Assembly: GCA_903960515.1 (NCBI GenBank)
Contig: CAJCBL010000112.1
Location: forward strand, 1 to 44,461
From: an uncultured Verrucomicrobiota bacterium
GTDB taxonomy: Bacteria > Verrucomicrobiota > Verrucomicrobiia > Opitutales > Opitutaceae
Direction of reading: 5' to 3'
Length of the DNA stretch: 44,461 nt
A program made the translations under genes and the position numbers. Within the stretch, counting starts at the first letter, position 1. Each line of letters begins with the position of its first letter. This document shows, in pieces, positions 10,469 through 18,444 of the stretch. The notes under the pieces were generated by a model. The model saw nothing but the letters and a program-made list of their open reading frames with translations, was not told where the DNA came from and did not search any database.

Positions 10469-10747
10469 GGCGGGGAAGGAGCTGAGTGTGGGCGGTGATG
10501 TAAACGGCGCGGAGGGGACAAGACAAGTGAGGTTTTCCAACGCGCTGGGCAGTCGGGGCAATTGTCGCCGGCTCCACTCATCGGCTATTCCGCCGAGAAT
10601 TTCGCTGTGAAAATCACCGAGAGGGCCAAATGGCCCTAATGTTAACAGTGTCTTTACCGCCAAAGGACTGGGGGTACCCTCGGGCAAATCCCCCAGTATG
10701 AGGCCGTAAAGCAACCGCCGCCTTTGCCGCAGAACTCACCACCTCCT
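10469..10747. other. Intergenic region with two hairpins between two minus-strand genes
   Basis: No credible gene was seen in these 279 bp. There are two inverted repeats: a 6-bp stem AGGGCC/GGCCCT with a 4-base loop near 10622-10637, and a 7-bp stem CTGGGGG/CCCCCAG at 10668-10674 and 10690-10696 with a 15-base loop. The second may end the exporter transcript that arrives from the right, although no T-run follows on the minus strand. The promoter of the coiled-coil gene must also lie here, but I could not name boxes with confidence. Confidence 0.35.
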
Positions 10748-12013
10748 CTAGCTGCGGAAAAGCACCGCCTCGCGTCGGAACAGCGCCACCGCCCCAGCCA
10801 GCGCTGCCACCGCGTAAAGCGTGGTCGAACCGAAGATCAGGGCGAGGTAGGGCCAGTGCCATACCCCCGAGAGCATCTCCTTGCAGGCCAGGCTGAGGTT
10901 GAGGATGGGCACCAGCGCCAGCTTCGCATCGAGCTCCACGCCCGGCAGCATCCCCATCATCGCCGGCAGGATGATCACCACGATCAGGGGCGACACGTAG
11001 CTTTGCGCCTCCTTCATGCTCTTGGCCAGCAGCGAGAGCGCCAGCAGTAGCGCCGAGAAGAGCACCGCCACCGGCACGATCAACGCGAATACCCCGGCCA
11101 TGCCCCACGGAGATATCACCGCAAACAGGACGCCGGCCGGCGACCCCGAGCCCCCCGGGCCCGCCAACGCGCCTGCGCCGCCACCCAGCAGATGGGCGCC
11201 CACCACCAAGCTTGCGCTCATCGACAACACCGAGAACAGCATCGAGGCCAGCGATGCCGTGAGCACCGTGAGGAACTTTCCCAGTACGATCGCGGTGCGC
11301 GGCACCGGGCTGCACAGCAGCGTCTCCATCGTCCCACGCTCCTTCTCCCCCGCGGTCAGGTCCATCGCCGGATACATCGCCCCGGTGAAGCACAGCAGGA
11401 TGATCAGGTACGGGATGAACCCGCCCACTACGTTGCCCCCGACCTTCTCCGGTGGCGCCACATTCTCCCTGCGCACCGCAAAGGGTCTCACCAGCTCCAT
11501 GGGCAGCCCCTGCACCGCCAGCCGCCGCTCCACGGTGCGGTCGCGCAGCTTGCGGAAAAACTCCTCCAGCGCCCCCACGCCCATGCCGCTGCGCAGCTCC
11601 GACTCGTAGTGGTAGAGGGTGACAGTGGCCGGCTCGCCGCGTACCAGCGCCGCCTCAAATCCGGGCGGCAACTCCACGGCAGCCCTCAGGCGCTTGTCGG
11701 CGATCGCCTCCCGATAGTTCGGGGTGTCCACGATTTGGAAGCGGCCGTCCGCCCTCAGCTCCGCCATTACCGAGGGCGAGTCCGCCCCTCCCACGATGGC
11801 GATGGGCGAAGCCTCCGCCTGGGCCCGGCGCACGACCTTGGTGGCCACCGTGCCGGCGATGAGCATGAGCAGCGGCATCACCAGGGTGGGTACGACGATC
11901 GTTGAGATGAGGGTGCGCCGGTCGCGCAGGGTGTCGCGCAGCTCCTTGGCAAAGACGGTGAGCGTGGCTCGCCCGAGCCTGCCGGAGGGGTGTGAGTGGA
12001 GTTCAGGCAGCAT
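10748..12013 (-). CDS. ABC exporter permease, NatB/ABC-2 type
   Basis: A 421-residue ABC-2 permease. It has an N-terminal cytoplasmic stretch (TVFAKELRDTLRDRRTL), a first membrane helix at about 37-58, and a large extracytoplasmic domain to about residue 215. A C-terminal block of about five helices includes the family motif TAGEKERGTMETLLCSPV (residues 238-255), diagnostic of the NatB/ABC-2 family. Its ATG lies inside the end of the upstream ATPase gene (11-bp overlap), so the two are translated together as a two-gene exporter. NatAB in Bacillus exports sodium, but the substrate here cannot be assigned from sequence. It is intact and of usual length. Confidence 0.88.
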   Translation of the reverse strand: MLPELHSHPSGRLGRATLTVFAKELRDTLRDRRTLISTIVVPTLVMPLLMLIAGTVATKVVRRAQAEASPIAIVGGADSPSVMAELRADGRFQIVDTPNYREAIADKRLRAAVELPPGFEAALVRGEPATVTLYHYESELRSGMGVGALEEFFRKLRDRTVERRLAVQGLPMELVRPFAVRRENVAPPEKVGGNVVGGFIPYLIILLCFTGAMYPAMDLTAGEKERGTMETLLCSPVPRTAIVLGKFLTVLTASLASMLFSVLSMSASLVVGAHLLGGGAGALAGPGGSGSPAGVLFAVISPWGMAGVFALIVPVAVLFSALLLALSLLAKSMKEAQSYVSPLIVVIILPAMMGMLPGVELDAKLALVPILNLSLACKEMLSGVWHWPYLALIFGSTTLYAVAALAGAVALFRREAVLFRS

Positions 12014-12755
12014 GCCGTTCGCCCTCCCCGCCCACGGCCTTCACAAAGACCTCCTCCAAGTCGCGCTCGCCGAAACGGGCGCGCAGTTCCTCCAGCGAAC
12101 CCTCGGCCACCAGCCGGCCGTTGTGGATGATGCCCACGGTGTCGCAGAGCTTCTCGGCCTCGCTCATCACATGGGTCGAGTAGATCACTGTACGGCCTCG
12201 GTTGCGACAGCGGCGCACAAACTGCACGATCGCGCGGGCGGCCATCACATCGAGGCCCAGAGTGGGCTCGTCGAAGATCATCACCGCCGGGTCGTGGATG
12301 AGGGTGCGGGCAATCGAGGTCTTCTGCTTCATCCCTGTGGAAAGCCTGTCGCAGCGCCGGTCGAGGAACTCGTGCATCTCCAGCTCGTCGGCCAGGTGCT
12401 GTAACCGGGCTGCCAGCTCAGGCTCGGTCAGGCCGTGCAGGCGGCCAAAATACAGGATCATCTCTCTCGCCGTGAGCCGGCCGTAGAGCGCTGTGCTCGC
12501 CGCCAGGAAGCCCACCTGCTCGCGCACCCGCTGCGGAGCCGCAGTCACCTCGTATCCGCCCACCTCGGCGCTGCCGGAGGTCGGCTGCAGCAGAGTGGCG
12601 AGCAGCCGCAGCGCGGTGGTCTTGCCGGCGCCGTTGGCCCCGAGCAGGCCGTAGATATGCCCCGGGGCGCAGCGCAGCGACAGCGCATCCACGGCGCGAA
12701 TCTCTCCGCGCTTGCGGTCGCGAAACACCTTCGTGAGCTGGCGGGCCTCGATCAT
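12003..12755 (-). CDS. ABC exporter ATPase, NatA-like
   Basis: A 250-residue nucleotide-binding subunit. Walker A is GANGAGKTT (about 39-47), the signature is LSTGMKQK, Walker B is VMIFDEPTLGLD, and the H-loop is YSTHVMSE. The spacing is normal for ABC-2 exporter ATPases of the NatA/CcmA group, and the family's C-terminal extension (GSLEELRARFGERDLEEVF) is present. It energises the permease encoded immediately downstream with overlapping ends. Its start codon is separated by about 230 bp from a divergent plus-strand gene, so that gap should hold back-to-back promoters. Confidence 0.92.
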   Translation of the reverse strand: MIEARQLTKVFRDRKRGEIRAVDALSLRCAPGHIYGLLGANGAGKTTALRLLATLLQPTSGSAEVGGYEVTAAPQRVREQVGFLAASTALYGRLTAREMILYFGRLHGLTEPELAARLQHLADELEMHEFLDRRCDRLSTGMKQKTSIARTLIHDPAVMIFDEPTLGLDVMAARAIVQFVRRCRNRGRTVIYSTHVMSEAEKLCDTVGIIHNGRLVAEGSLEELRARFGERDLEEVFVKAVGGEGERHAA

Positions 12756-12983
12756 AGGTCTAAGGGCGAACGTGGGGCGGTGGTGGCGGCTGGGCGACGG
12801 AAATCGGCTGCGCGCAGGGCGGTCCTCCTCCGGCGCCCCGGGGCCTCCGGCAGCTCTGGGTGGATTGGGATGGTGGGTGTGAAATTCTCGTCAAACCGGC
12901 CCAATTCCCGCTCCACCCCAAACGAGCACTTCGTTTTCCCTACTTCGGGGTCTAGAAGAAATGCAGACAGCCAACATCCTGAA

Positions 12984-13610
12984 ATGCCCGACGTTCCCAG
13001 CCCGTATTCCCCTCCACTGCGATTGGGTCTTCCCCCTCGCGCCGCCTCCGCCGAACCTGCGGCGCGTCCGGCTGGCAACGTCACCCAGTCCATCCGCGAC
13101 CTGGCCGGCCGCACCGTCCTGTGGCGCCAGCCCAGCCAACTGCGCCAGGAATACGAGTTGGTCTTGGGCGACGAGATCGTAGCCACTTTGCGCTGGCGCA
13201 AGAACGTGGGCTCTGCCGCCGTAGGTCGCTCCCCCGATGGCACTTGGTCCTTCAAGGCCGCGGGTTTCCTCAATCCCCGGGTCACCATTCGCCTGCCCAG
13301 TTCCGACTACGACTTCGCCGTCTTCCGCCCCTGCAACACCGGCACCGGTGTGCTGGAGGCGATGGCCGAGCAGCGTTTCCAATGGCGCTGCGTGAGCTTT
13401 TGGCAGAACACCTGGGCTTTCTTCGACAACGAGGGCGACCGCCTGCTCACCATCCGTCCCGACACCGCGTCGGCCAAGATTGGAGGCATCGTCACCATCG
13501 AAAGCAATGCCTCGTCCCATCAGGAAATCGGTTACTTGGTGATTCTGGGATGGTATCTGCTGGTGCTCATGGCCGAGGACGCCACCGCCGGAGTGCTCAT
13601 CACGAGCTGA
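12984..13610 (+). CDS. Uncharacterised protein, possibly tubby/LURP-one-like beta-barrel fold
   Basis: A 208-residue protein with the ATG at 12984 taken as start; the frame is open far upstream, but that part reads as antisense of the ABC gene promoter region. After a Pro/Ala-rich first 35 residues come strands such as TVLWRQPSQLRQEYELVLGD, GTWSFKAAGFLNPRVTIR and WQNTWAFFDNEG. The pattern of short strands ending in a hydrophobic helix (YLVILGWYLLVLMAE) resembles phospholipid-scramblase/LURP-one/tubby-C proteins. That match is weak and from memory, so the function is left open. It is divergent from the ABC exporter and monocistronic, followed by a hairpin with T-runs at 13789-13815. Confidence 0.6.
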   Translation: MPDVPSPYSPPLRLGLPPRAASAEPAARPAGNVTQSIRDLAGRTVLWRQPSQLRQEYELVLGDEIVATLRWRKNVGSAAVGRSPDGTWSFKAAGFLNPRVTIRLPSSDYDFAVFRPCNTGTGVLEAMAEQRFQWRCVSFWQNTWAFFDNEGDRLLTIRPDTASAKIGGIVTIESNASSHQEIGYLVILGWYLLVLMAEDATAGVLITS

Positions 13611-13713
13611 GCTGTGCCCATTCGGGCGATAGTCCAGAGCAGAGCGCCGAGGGCCTGATCACCGAGCAAGCCCTTGGAAGCGCGCCTGCTTCTGAGCCAA
13701 TCGCTGGTGGTTT

Positions 13714-13741
13714 CGCGACTCGCCACTCAACACTCGACTCC
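13714..13741 (+). repeat. Heptanucleotide array outside the prophage
   Basis: Four 7-bp units in register: CGCGACT, CGCCACT, CAACACT and CGACTCC. This is the only clear array in the chromosomal part of the window. It shows that the heptad habit is not confined to the prophage, although here it lies far from the next start codon. Confidence 0.6.
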
Positions 13742-13788
13742 GGGCTGCATCGACCCGGCTAAGCGTCCTTTCGGTTTGCCCACCAACA

Positions 13789-13815
13789 CCGCCGGCCAAG
13801 GCGGGGTTTTGTTTT
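13789..13815 (+). terminator. Putative intrinsic terminator
   Basis: Inverted repeat CCGCC/GGCGG with a six-base loop, followed on the plus strand by GGTTTTGTTTT. It lies 180 bp after the stop at 13610. No other gene on the plus strand intervenes, so it may end that transcript. Confidence 0.5.
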
Positions 13816-14038
13816 ATAAAAACGGTGCCGGCCAAGACGCGCATACCACCAAGCGTCGGCTGGTGGTGTGGGTGAGAACGAACTCGAGCGAGCGCAGGGG
13901 CACAGGGGCGGGGCGTGCGCCATCCCATCCAGTCTCTTGTTGGCGGGCTGGGCGGGTATCAGGACCAAGCCACCGCAGACTTCGGCCGCAATCTCGGGCT
14001 CGCCTTCGCCCAGCCGCAGCGCTTCGCTGCCGTCTACG

Positions 14039-14779
14039 ATGCTCTCAGCCGCCGAGATCAAACGCCTCAAAAGCCTGCGCGACGACGAACGCGCCCGCCG
14101 CGCCGAGGGCGTCTTCCTCGTCGAGGGCGAGAAGGCTGTGCGCGAGTTTCTCCAGTGCCACCGTTTCGCGGTGACACTCTACGCCACCCCCGCCTGGGCC
14201 GCCGCCCCCGGCCAAAGCGTGCGCGAGGTTACTCCTGCGGAAATGGAGAAAATCAGCCACCTCCCGTCGCCCTCTTCGGTGCTCGCCGTCGTGCAGCGCC
14301 CCGAGCCCGCGCCCTTCGACCCCGCGCAACTGAGCCACGGATTCACCCTCGCCCTGGATACCGTGCAGGACCCCGGCAACGTGGGCACCATCATCCGCAT
14401 CGCCGACTGGTACGGCTTCGCCCGAGTACTGCTGGGCGAGGGCTGCGCCGATCCATTTTCCCAGAAGGTGGTCAACGCCAGCAAGGGTTCGCTTGCCCGC
14501 GCCGAGATCCACCGCGTGGACATGCCAGCCGTACTCGCGGCCGCCGGAGTGCCCGTTCTTGGCTGCGAACTCGATGGGGCCAGCGTCCACACCCTCGCCG
14601 CGCCGCCGGCGGCCGTGGTGGTGATCGGCAACGAGGGCCGCGGCCTCTCGCCAGCCGTGCAGGCCTGTATCACGCAGCGAATCACCATTCCGTCCTTCGG
14701 CCAGGCGGAGTCGCTCAACGCCGGGGTGGCCGCCGCCATCGTATGCGACAACCTGCGCCGACTGGCCGGCGCTGCTTGA
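14039..14779 (+). CDS. TrmH/SpoU-family RNA 2'-O-methyltransferase
   Basis: A 246-residue protein starting at the ATG at 14039. The N-terminal substrate-binding region (KRLKSLRDDERARRAEGVFLVEG) is followed by the SPOUT methyltransferase domain. SpoU motif 1 is LDTVQDPGNVGTIIRIADWYGF, split at about residues 107-128. Motif 2 is VVVIGNEGRGLSP. Motif 3 is ITIPSFGQAESLNAGVAAAI, whose SLN and preceding residues form the SAM-binding knot. Family members 2'-O-methylate a specific nucleotide of 23S rRNA or tRNA; the target here is not determinable. It is monocistronic, with a 7-bp hairpin about 90 bp after the stop. Confidence 0.92.
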   Translation: MLSAAEIKRLKSLRDDERARRAEGVFLVEGEKAVREFLQCHRFAVTLYATPAWAAAPGQSVREVTPAEMEKISHLPSPSSVLAVVQRPEPAPFDPAQLSHGFTLALDTVQDPGNVGTIIRIADWYGFARVLLGEGCADPFSQKVVNASKGSLARAEIHRVDMPAVLAAAGVPVLGCELDGASVHTLAAPPAAVVVIGNEGRGLSPAVQACITQRITIPSFGQAESLNAGVAAAIVCDNLRRLAGAA

Positions 14780-15142
14780 GAAGCAGGGGCGGTCCCCGGC
14801 CGGCCTAACACAAGCGCCAGTTAGCAACAGGCCTTTCCCGGAGAATCGGTCAAGAGGGCTGCGGTGAACCGGTCAAAGACCGGTCCTACACGTAGCCACA
14901 CTCGCGGCACGCTACGTCCCGTAGCTGGTGCGCGTCGCTGAGGCTGATACCAAAGCCCCGAGGCAGGGCGGGCCGAGCAGCCTCCCCATCTCGCGCCTAC
15001 AACCCAGCGTCTCCATTCCACCGGGGCGCCACCCGGTTCTTGTTGAGCTCGGGCCGCGCGTCTCCAACATCCGCCCCGTTCGCGCCGCCCCACCGCTTTA
15101 GGTCGAGGCGTGCAAATCCGGTCAACCCGCTCGCCTCTACCA
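14780..15142. other. Intergenic region with a GC-rich hairpin
   Basis: No gene was recognised in these 363 bp. A perfect 7-bp stem ACCGGTC/GACCGGT with a 3-base loop lies at 14868-14884 and may terminate the methyltransferase transcript, though no T-run follows. The surrounding wording (repeated ACCGGT, then CCTACACG) looks like a dispersed intergenic repeat. Only one copy is visible here, so I cannot confirm that. Confidence 0.35.
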
Positions 15143-16795
15143 ATGAAAAAGTTCCTCTTCGTCGTCGTCTTCCTCGGACTGGTCAGCTTCGGCACTTGGC
15201 GTTGGTGGGGGCGCCTCACCCCGGCCCAGCCAGCCTCGCCCGCTGCTACCACCGTCTCCACTTCAGGGACCGCCGTAAGCTCCGGCGGTGCAACCCTCGA
15301 CAAACTCGCCGGCCGCATCGAAGCCCAAGCCGAGGTGCCGGCACTGGCCCCGGCGGCGCTGTACCCGATGAAGGACAACACCTTCGACCTCGAGCTCAGC
15401 GAGTACGCCGGCTATGCGGGCTTGATTGCCGCCAACGGCGGCCTGGAGCCCTCCGAGAACTCCTATTTCTTCAAGAAGCACGGCTTCAAGGTGCGCCTCA
15501 CACTGAGCGAGGAGGAGAGCTGGAACGCCCTCAACTCCGGCCGCATCGGGGGGGCCGCTACCACAGTCGACGTGCTCGCCGTCTACGCCAAGACCCTGCA
15601 GGCTGTCGTGCCGGCGCAGATCGGCTTCTCGCGCGGTGCCGACGCCATCATCGTCACCAGCGACATCAAGCGCATCAACCAGCTCAAGGGCCGCGTGGTC
15701 ATGGCCGCTCAGTTCACCGAATCCGATTTTTTCATCCGCTACCTCGCGCAGGAGGCCGGATTGGAGACCAAAGCCCTCGCCGCTGGTGAACGCCCGGATC
15801 CGGAGCGGATTAACCTCGTCTACGCCGAGACAGCCTTCGAGGCCGGGGACACCTTCGCAGCCGCTGTGGAAGCGGGCGCTTCGCCCATCGCCGGAGCCGT
15901 CGTCTGGGGATCAAAGATACAGGAGGTGCTCAAGCTCACCACGGGCAAGACCCAGGTTCTCGCCTCCAACCGCAACCTGCTCGTCGTGGCCGACGTTCTG
16001 CTCGTCAACAAACCTTTCGCGCAGGCCAATCCGAAGATCGTCACCGGCCTCACCGACGGCCTGCTCTACGGCAACGACTTGGTGCGCACCAATCCCGAGG
16101 CTCAGCTCGACGTGGTCGCAAAGGCCTTCAAATGGACCCGCGACCAGGCGCGGGCTGAACTTGCCTCGGTTCACTTCAGCAACTGGCCGGAAAACAAGGC
16201 CTTCTTCTCCGGGGCGATCGATGCCGCCGGCAGCTACAACGGCATCTATCAGTCCGCGATATTTGCCTACGGATCGTTCGCCGCGCACTCGGTGCCCGCC
16301 GAGCGTTTCCTCGACCTCAAGCTCGACTCCCTCGCCGCCGGCTACGCCTCACAGCGCATGGAGATCCAGCCGATCCGCGCCGCCGCAGCCTCCACGCTCG
16401 AGCAGAATCCGCTGCTGACCCGCAACATCCGGTTCCTCTTCGCGCCGAACTCCTCGAACCTCGAGGCCAACCCGGACAACGACAAGAACTACGGTTCCAT
16501 CAAACAACTCCTCCAGGTCAGCCCCGGCTCCACCATCCTGTTACGCGGCCATGTCGACAACGGCATGGTCGAGGACTTCCGCAAGCAGGGCGGCGAGGCG
16601 TTCGTTCGCCAGATGGCGCTGAAGGCGATGCAGCTCAGCAAGGATCGTGCGGAATCCGTGCGTACCGAGATGGTGAATCGTTACCAGCTCGACACGAAGC
16701 GTATCGAGGTGATCGGCCGCGGATGGGAGGAGCCGGTCGGCCAATCCGGCGACGAAAACCGCCGCGTTGAGGTTCAGTGGTTCACCGTGGAGTGA
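15143..16795 (+). CDS. Periplasmic solute-binding protein fused to a C-terminal OmpA-like domain
   Basis: A 550-residue exported protein. The ATG at 15143 gives a signal anchor (KKFLFVVVFLGLVSFGTW). Residues about 75-370 form an NMT1/SsuA-type type-2 periplasmic binding fold (ELSEYAGYAGLIAANGG; GRIGGAATTVDVLAVYAK). Residues about 425-550 resemble an OmpA C-terminal peptidoglycan-binding domain: IRFLFAPNSSNLEANPD, LLRGHVDNG, SKDRAESVRTEMV, and the IEVIGRGWEEPV to NRRVEVQWF end. The family would bind a small ligand while tethered to the cell wall. No permease or ATPase of an uptake system lies next to it, so a sensor or motility-related role is as likely as transport. The gene ends at a 6-bp hairpin (CGGCTC/GAGCCG, 16810-16824). 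Confidence 0.8.
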   Translation: MKKFLFVVVFLGLVSFGTWRWWGRLTPAQPASPAATTVSTSGTAVSSGGATLDKLAGRIEAQAEVPALAPAALYPMKDNTFDLELSEYAGYAGLIAANGGLEPSENSYFFKKHGFKVRLTLSEEESWNALNSGRIGGAATTVDVLAVYAKTLQAVVPAQIGFSRGADAIIVTSDIKRINQLKGRVVMAAQFTESDFFIRYLAQEAGLETKALAAGERPDPERINLVYAETAFEAGDTFAAAVEAGASPIAGAVVWGSKIQEVLKLTTGKTQVLASNRNLLVVADVLLVNKPFAQANPKIVTGLTDGLLYGNDLVRTNPEAQLDVVAKAFKWTRDQARAELASVHFSNWPENKAFFSGAIDAAGSYNGIYQSAIFAYGSFAAHSVPAERFLDLKLDSLAAGYASQRMEIQPIRAAAASTLEQNPLLTRNIRFLFAPNSSNLEANPDNDKNYGSIKQLLQVSPGSTILLRGHVDNGMVEDFRKQGGEAFVRQMALKAMQLSKDRAESVRTEMVNRYQLDTKRIEVIGRGWEEPVGQSGDENRRVEVQWFTVE

Positions 16796-17063
16796 TCAAG
16801 AGTTAGTGACGGCTCTTCGAGCCGACGGCCATCTGAAGCCACCCACCAGCATCCGAGGAACATGTTACTAATAGGGGCCTGCTTGCAGGCGATCCACGCG
16901 CATGAGACCCGGAGAAAGTCCTTTTGCAGGGCTAAACAGGATGGAGCAGCGCGTTAGGGAATTGAAAGAGAATGACTTAGAAAATCCGCGGCGGGCTTAA
17001 ATGGCTCAAATCTAGAAAAGGGTCACCGCATAAAGTAGAAAAGGGTTAGCCGTATCAGAAAAA
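16796..17063. other. Junction between chromosome and prophage left end
   Basis: There is no gene here. The first part carries the hairpin at 16810-16824. The region then becomes AT-richer and holds repeated YAGAAAA motifs just outside the 3' end of the leftmost phage gene. The exact prophage terminus and the short target duplication cannot be placed, because the right end is outside the window. Confidence 0.4.
16978..17062 (+). repeat. Iterated YAGAAAA motifs, candidate transposase-binding sites of the left end
   Basis: TAGAAAA occurs at 16978, 17013 and 17036, and CAGAAAA at 17056. The middle two copies are longer matches (TAGAAAAGGGT) spaced 23 bp apart, about two helical turns. Mu-like phages carry several transposase-binding sites at each end. 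The location just beyond the last leftward immunity gene fits, but the role is inferred. Confidence 0.4.
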
Positions 17064-17285
17064 TCAGCGCGGCTTGCTGGCCTCTTGGGGCCTCGCGATT
17101 GAACCAGCGGCGAGGCGATCAGCCCGACCATCTTGTTGGCATCGACCAAATGCTTTGAGGGCCTTGCGGTGGGCCGGCGATGCACTCGCGACAGCCTCGC
17201 GGCGGGCTGGCGGAATATCCGCGACGGCTTCGCGGAGGGGCGGCGGGGCTTGCGCGAGGGGACCGCGAGTGGCAGGCGGAAGCAC
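17064..17285 (-). CDS. Small Ala/Pro/Arg-rich phage protein with 11-residue repeats
   Basis: A 73-residue reading frame whose GTG start overlaps the TAG of the gene before it (TAGTG). It contains three related 11-residue units: PPLREAVADIP, PARREAVASAS and PAHRKALKAFG. The tail is basic. No family was recognised. The coupled start argues for a real leftmost gene of the immunity operon; the biased composition argues for caution. An alternative is that the repeats are DNA sites in the phage left end and the frame is fortuitous. Confidence 0.4.
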   Translation of the reverse strand: MLPPATRGPLAQAPPPLREAVADIPPARREAVASASPAHRKALKAFGRCQQDGRADRLAAGSIARPQEASKPR

Positions 17286-17620
17286 TACTTGCGGCGCTTG
17301 GACCGCCCCACCACCAGCGGGCTATCCTCGGCCAGGTGCGCGGCGACGAGGGCTTCCAGATAGGCGTTGCGCGAGAGGCCGCTGCGCTTCGCACCACGAT
17401 CGGCCAGGCGCAGGATGGGCGGCCTCATCGAGCAGCTCACCACCACCCGCGAGAGCTTCTCGGCCACTTGCGCGCTGAGCGCGGACGGGGCCAGAGAGTC
17501 ATTGCGCACCAGCACGGCCACCAACACCGCCAGATCCAGCCCGTGCTCGGAGGCGCTGCGCCGCAGCCCCTCGGCCAGCGCGGGCAGCAGCTTCATGTTT
17601 GGGGAACGGTTGCCCGGCAT
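17285..17620 (-). CDS. Putative ribbon-helix-helix-like phage protein
   Basis: A 111-residue protein from the ATG at 17620 (an internal ATG at 17596 is possible). The C-terminal half, PPILRLADRGAKRSGLSRNAYLEAL, has the strand-helix-turn-helix pattern of CopG/RHH DNA-binding domains. The N-terminal half has a second amphipathic helix pair. It ends in GRSKRRK. It lies downstream of the repressor on the same strand after a 111-bp gap and probably belongs to the lysogeny transcript. A role in immunity control is inferred from position only. Confidence 0.55.
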   Translation of the reverse strand: MPGNRSPNMKLLPALAEGLRRSASEHGLDLAVLVAVLVRNDSLAPSALSAQVAEKLSRVVVSCSMRPPILRLADRGAKRSGLSRNAYLEALVAAHLAEDSPLVVGRSKRRK

Positions 17621-17742
17621 GCCCCGACCTTGCCGCCCGCACCATCGACCAGCTCAAGGACATCCTGCGCGAGATTGTCGTCTATACGGAGCGCGATTGC
17701 TCCCCGTGCGCGGCCTGCCACGACCCGCTGCCTAGGCGCTAG
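17599..17742 (+). CDS. Possible 47-residue Cys-rich microprotein antisense to the immunity operon
   Basis: On the plus strand a TTG-started frame of 47 codons fills the gap between the two minus-strand immunity genes and overlaps both ends. It reads GCPACPDLAART, then TIDQLKDILREIVVYTERD, then CSPCAACHDPL. Two CxxC pairs with an amphipathic helix between them would suit a zinc ribbon, and codon usage is GC3-rich. Against it, the start is TTG without a ribosome site and the strand is opposite to both neighbours. I list it as a candidate only. Confidence 0.25.
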   Translation: MGNGCPACPDLAARTIDQLKDILREIVVYTERDCSPCAACHDPLPRR

Positions 17743-18439
17743 CAGTGCCCCCGCGATGCCCCTGCTCGCGGCGCTGGCGCTGCTCTTCGCGCAGCCTGCG
17801 CGCCTCGGCCAGATGCCGGGTAACCTCGACGCTGGAGCCACCGTGCAGAAAATGGTCCATCTCGGCCACGGTTTTGGCCGACGCAGATCCGGCGCTGCGC
17901 AACTCGACCAGTTGCCCAGCATACACCTCCGCCAGCACGCAAAACCCCGGCGTTGAGGTGAAGCCGCTACCCTGCAAGCCCAGGTCGTGGAAGGCGTCGG
18001 CCAGCGGTTGCTCGTACTTGGGGCCGATCTTGCCCGCATCGGCCTCCATGCGGCGCACTGCGGCCAAGTGCAGTCGGGCGAACACCACGGGCAACACCGC
18101 CTCCACCTCTTTGGGTGAGTGAGGCATCCGCTCCCACCACTCAGGCAAGCTGGAAACTCGGGGTAACCCGTTCACCTGATGTTCCGTTTTGACTGCGGGC
18201 TGTTCTGATTTTCCAGCCGCTATCTGTTCAGCCTGTTCTAATTTCGCCCAAGTCTTTGCGGACAAGGGAACCTGCCCTGATCTCCCCCCGAATAACGTGG
18301 CTATGGATACCCCCATTCGCGGGGCCAAGTCGCGAAGCGAGATAGTCAACTGTGCAGCCAGTCGATCGGTGTGTTCTAAAAAAGAACGCGATGTTCTGTT
18401 TTTCGCTTGCACTGTTCTGATTTCGTTATGATTTATCAC
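17732..18439 (-). CDS. Phage immunity repressor (Mu c-like position), HTH protein
   Basis: A 235-residue protein; the start is a GTG at 18439, with no ATG available before the DNA-binding region. Residues about 25-72 form a lambda-repressor-type helix-turn-helix (LAAQLTISLRDLAPRMGVSI). The rest is helical (YEQPLADAFHDLG) with a charged Arg/Gln/Glu-rich end. It is transcribed leftward, back to back with the Ner-like gene, the standard place of the Mu-type repressor. Its own first 80 codons contain repeated GTTCT sequences, probable operators, so it would repress both itself and the lytic promoter. Confidence 0.72.
   Translation of the reverse strand: MINHNEIRTVQAKNRTSRSFLEHTDRLAAQLTISLRDLAPRMGVSIATLFGGRSGQVPLSAKTWAKLEQAEQIAAGKSEQPAVKTEHQVNGLPRVSSLPEWWERMPHSPKEVEAVLPVVFARLHLAAVRRMEADAGKIGPKYEQPLADAFHDLGLQGSGFTSTPGFCVLAEVYAGQLVELRSAGSASAKTVAEMDHFLHGGSSVEVTRHLAEARRLREEQRQRREQGHRGGTASA
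18202..18418. promoter_or_regulatory. Cluster of GTTCT operator half-sites inside the repressor gene
   Basis: GTTCT occurs at 18202, 18235, 18373, 18393 and 18414 on the plus strand. The copy at 18373-18377 forms a perfect palindrome with AGAAC at 18383-18387 (5-bp A-rich spacer). Another AGAAC lies at 18651 between the Ner-like and the next gene. Iterated sites around divergent phage genes are typical operators. Which protein binds is inferred. Confidence 0.55.
18407..18432 (+). promoter_or_regulatory. Candidate early lytic promoter overlapping operators
   Basis: TATGAT at 18427-18432 matches a -10 box at five of six positions. TTGCAC at 18407-18412 could be the -35, but the 14-bp spacing is short. 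One GTTCT site lies between the boxes, so a bound repressor would block it. The transcript would begin nearly at the ATG at 18445. Confidence 0.3.
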
Positions 18440-18444
18440 TAATC

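Larger units (their letters stand above)
13611..14038. other. Intergenic region: heptad array, terminator and hairpin
   Basis: No credible gene was seen in these 428 bp. In order it holds a four-unit heptanucleotide array (13714-13741), a T-rich terminator-like hairpin (13789-13815), and a 7-bp inverted repeat ACCACCA/TGGTGGT (13845-13851 and 13861-13867, 9-base loop). The decamer GCCGGCCAAG occurs at 13791 and again near 13828. The rest is featureless up to the methyltransferase start. Confidence 0.45.

Noticed and set aside
14868-14884. The ACCGGTC hairpin as a phage attachment core or IS end
   Set aside because: It is a single copy with no second copy in the window and no adjacent recombinase. 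A simple terminator-like hairpin is enough.
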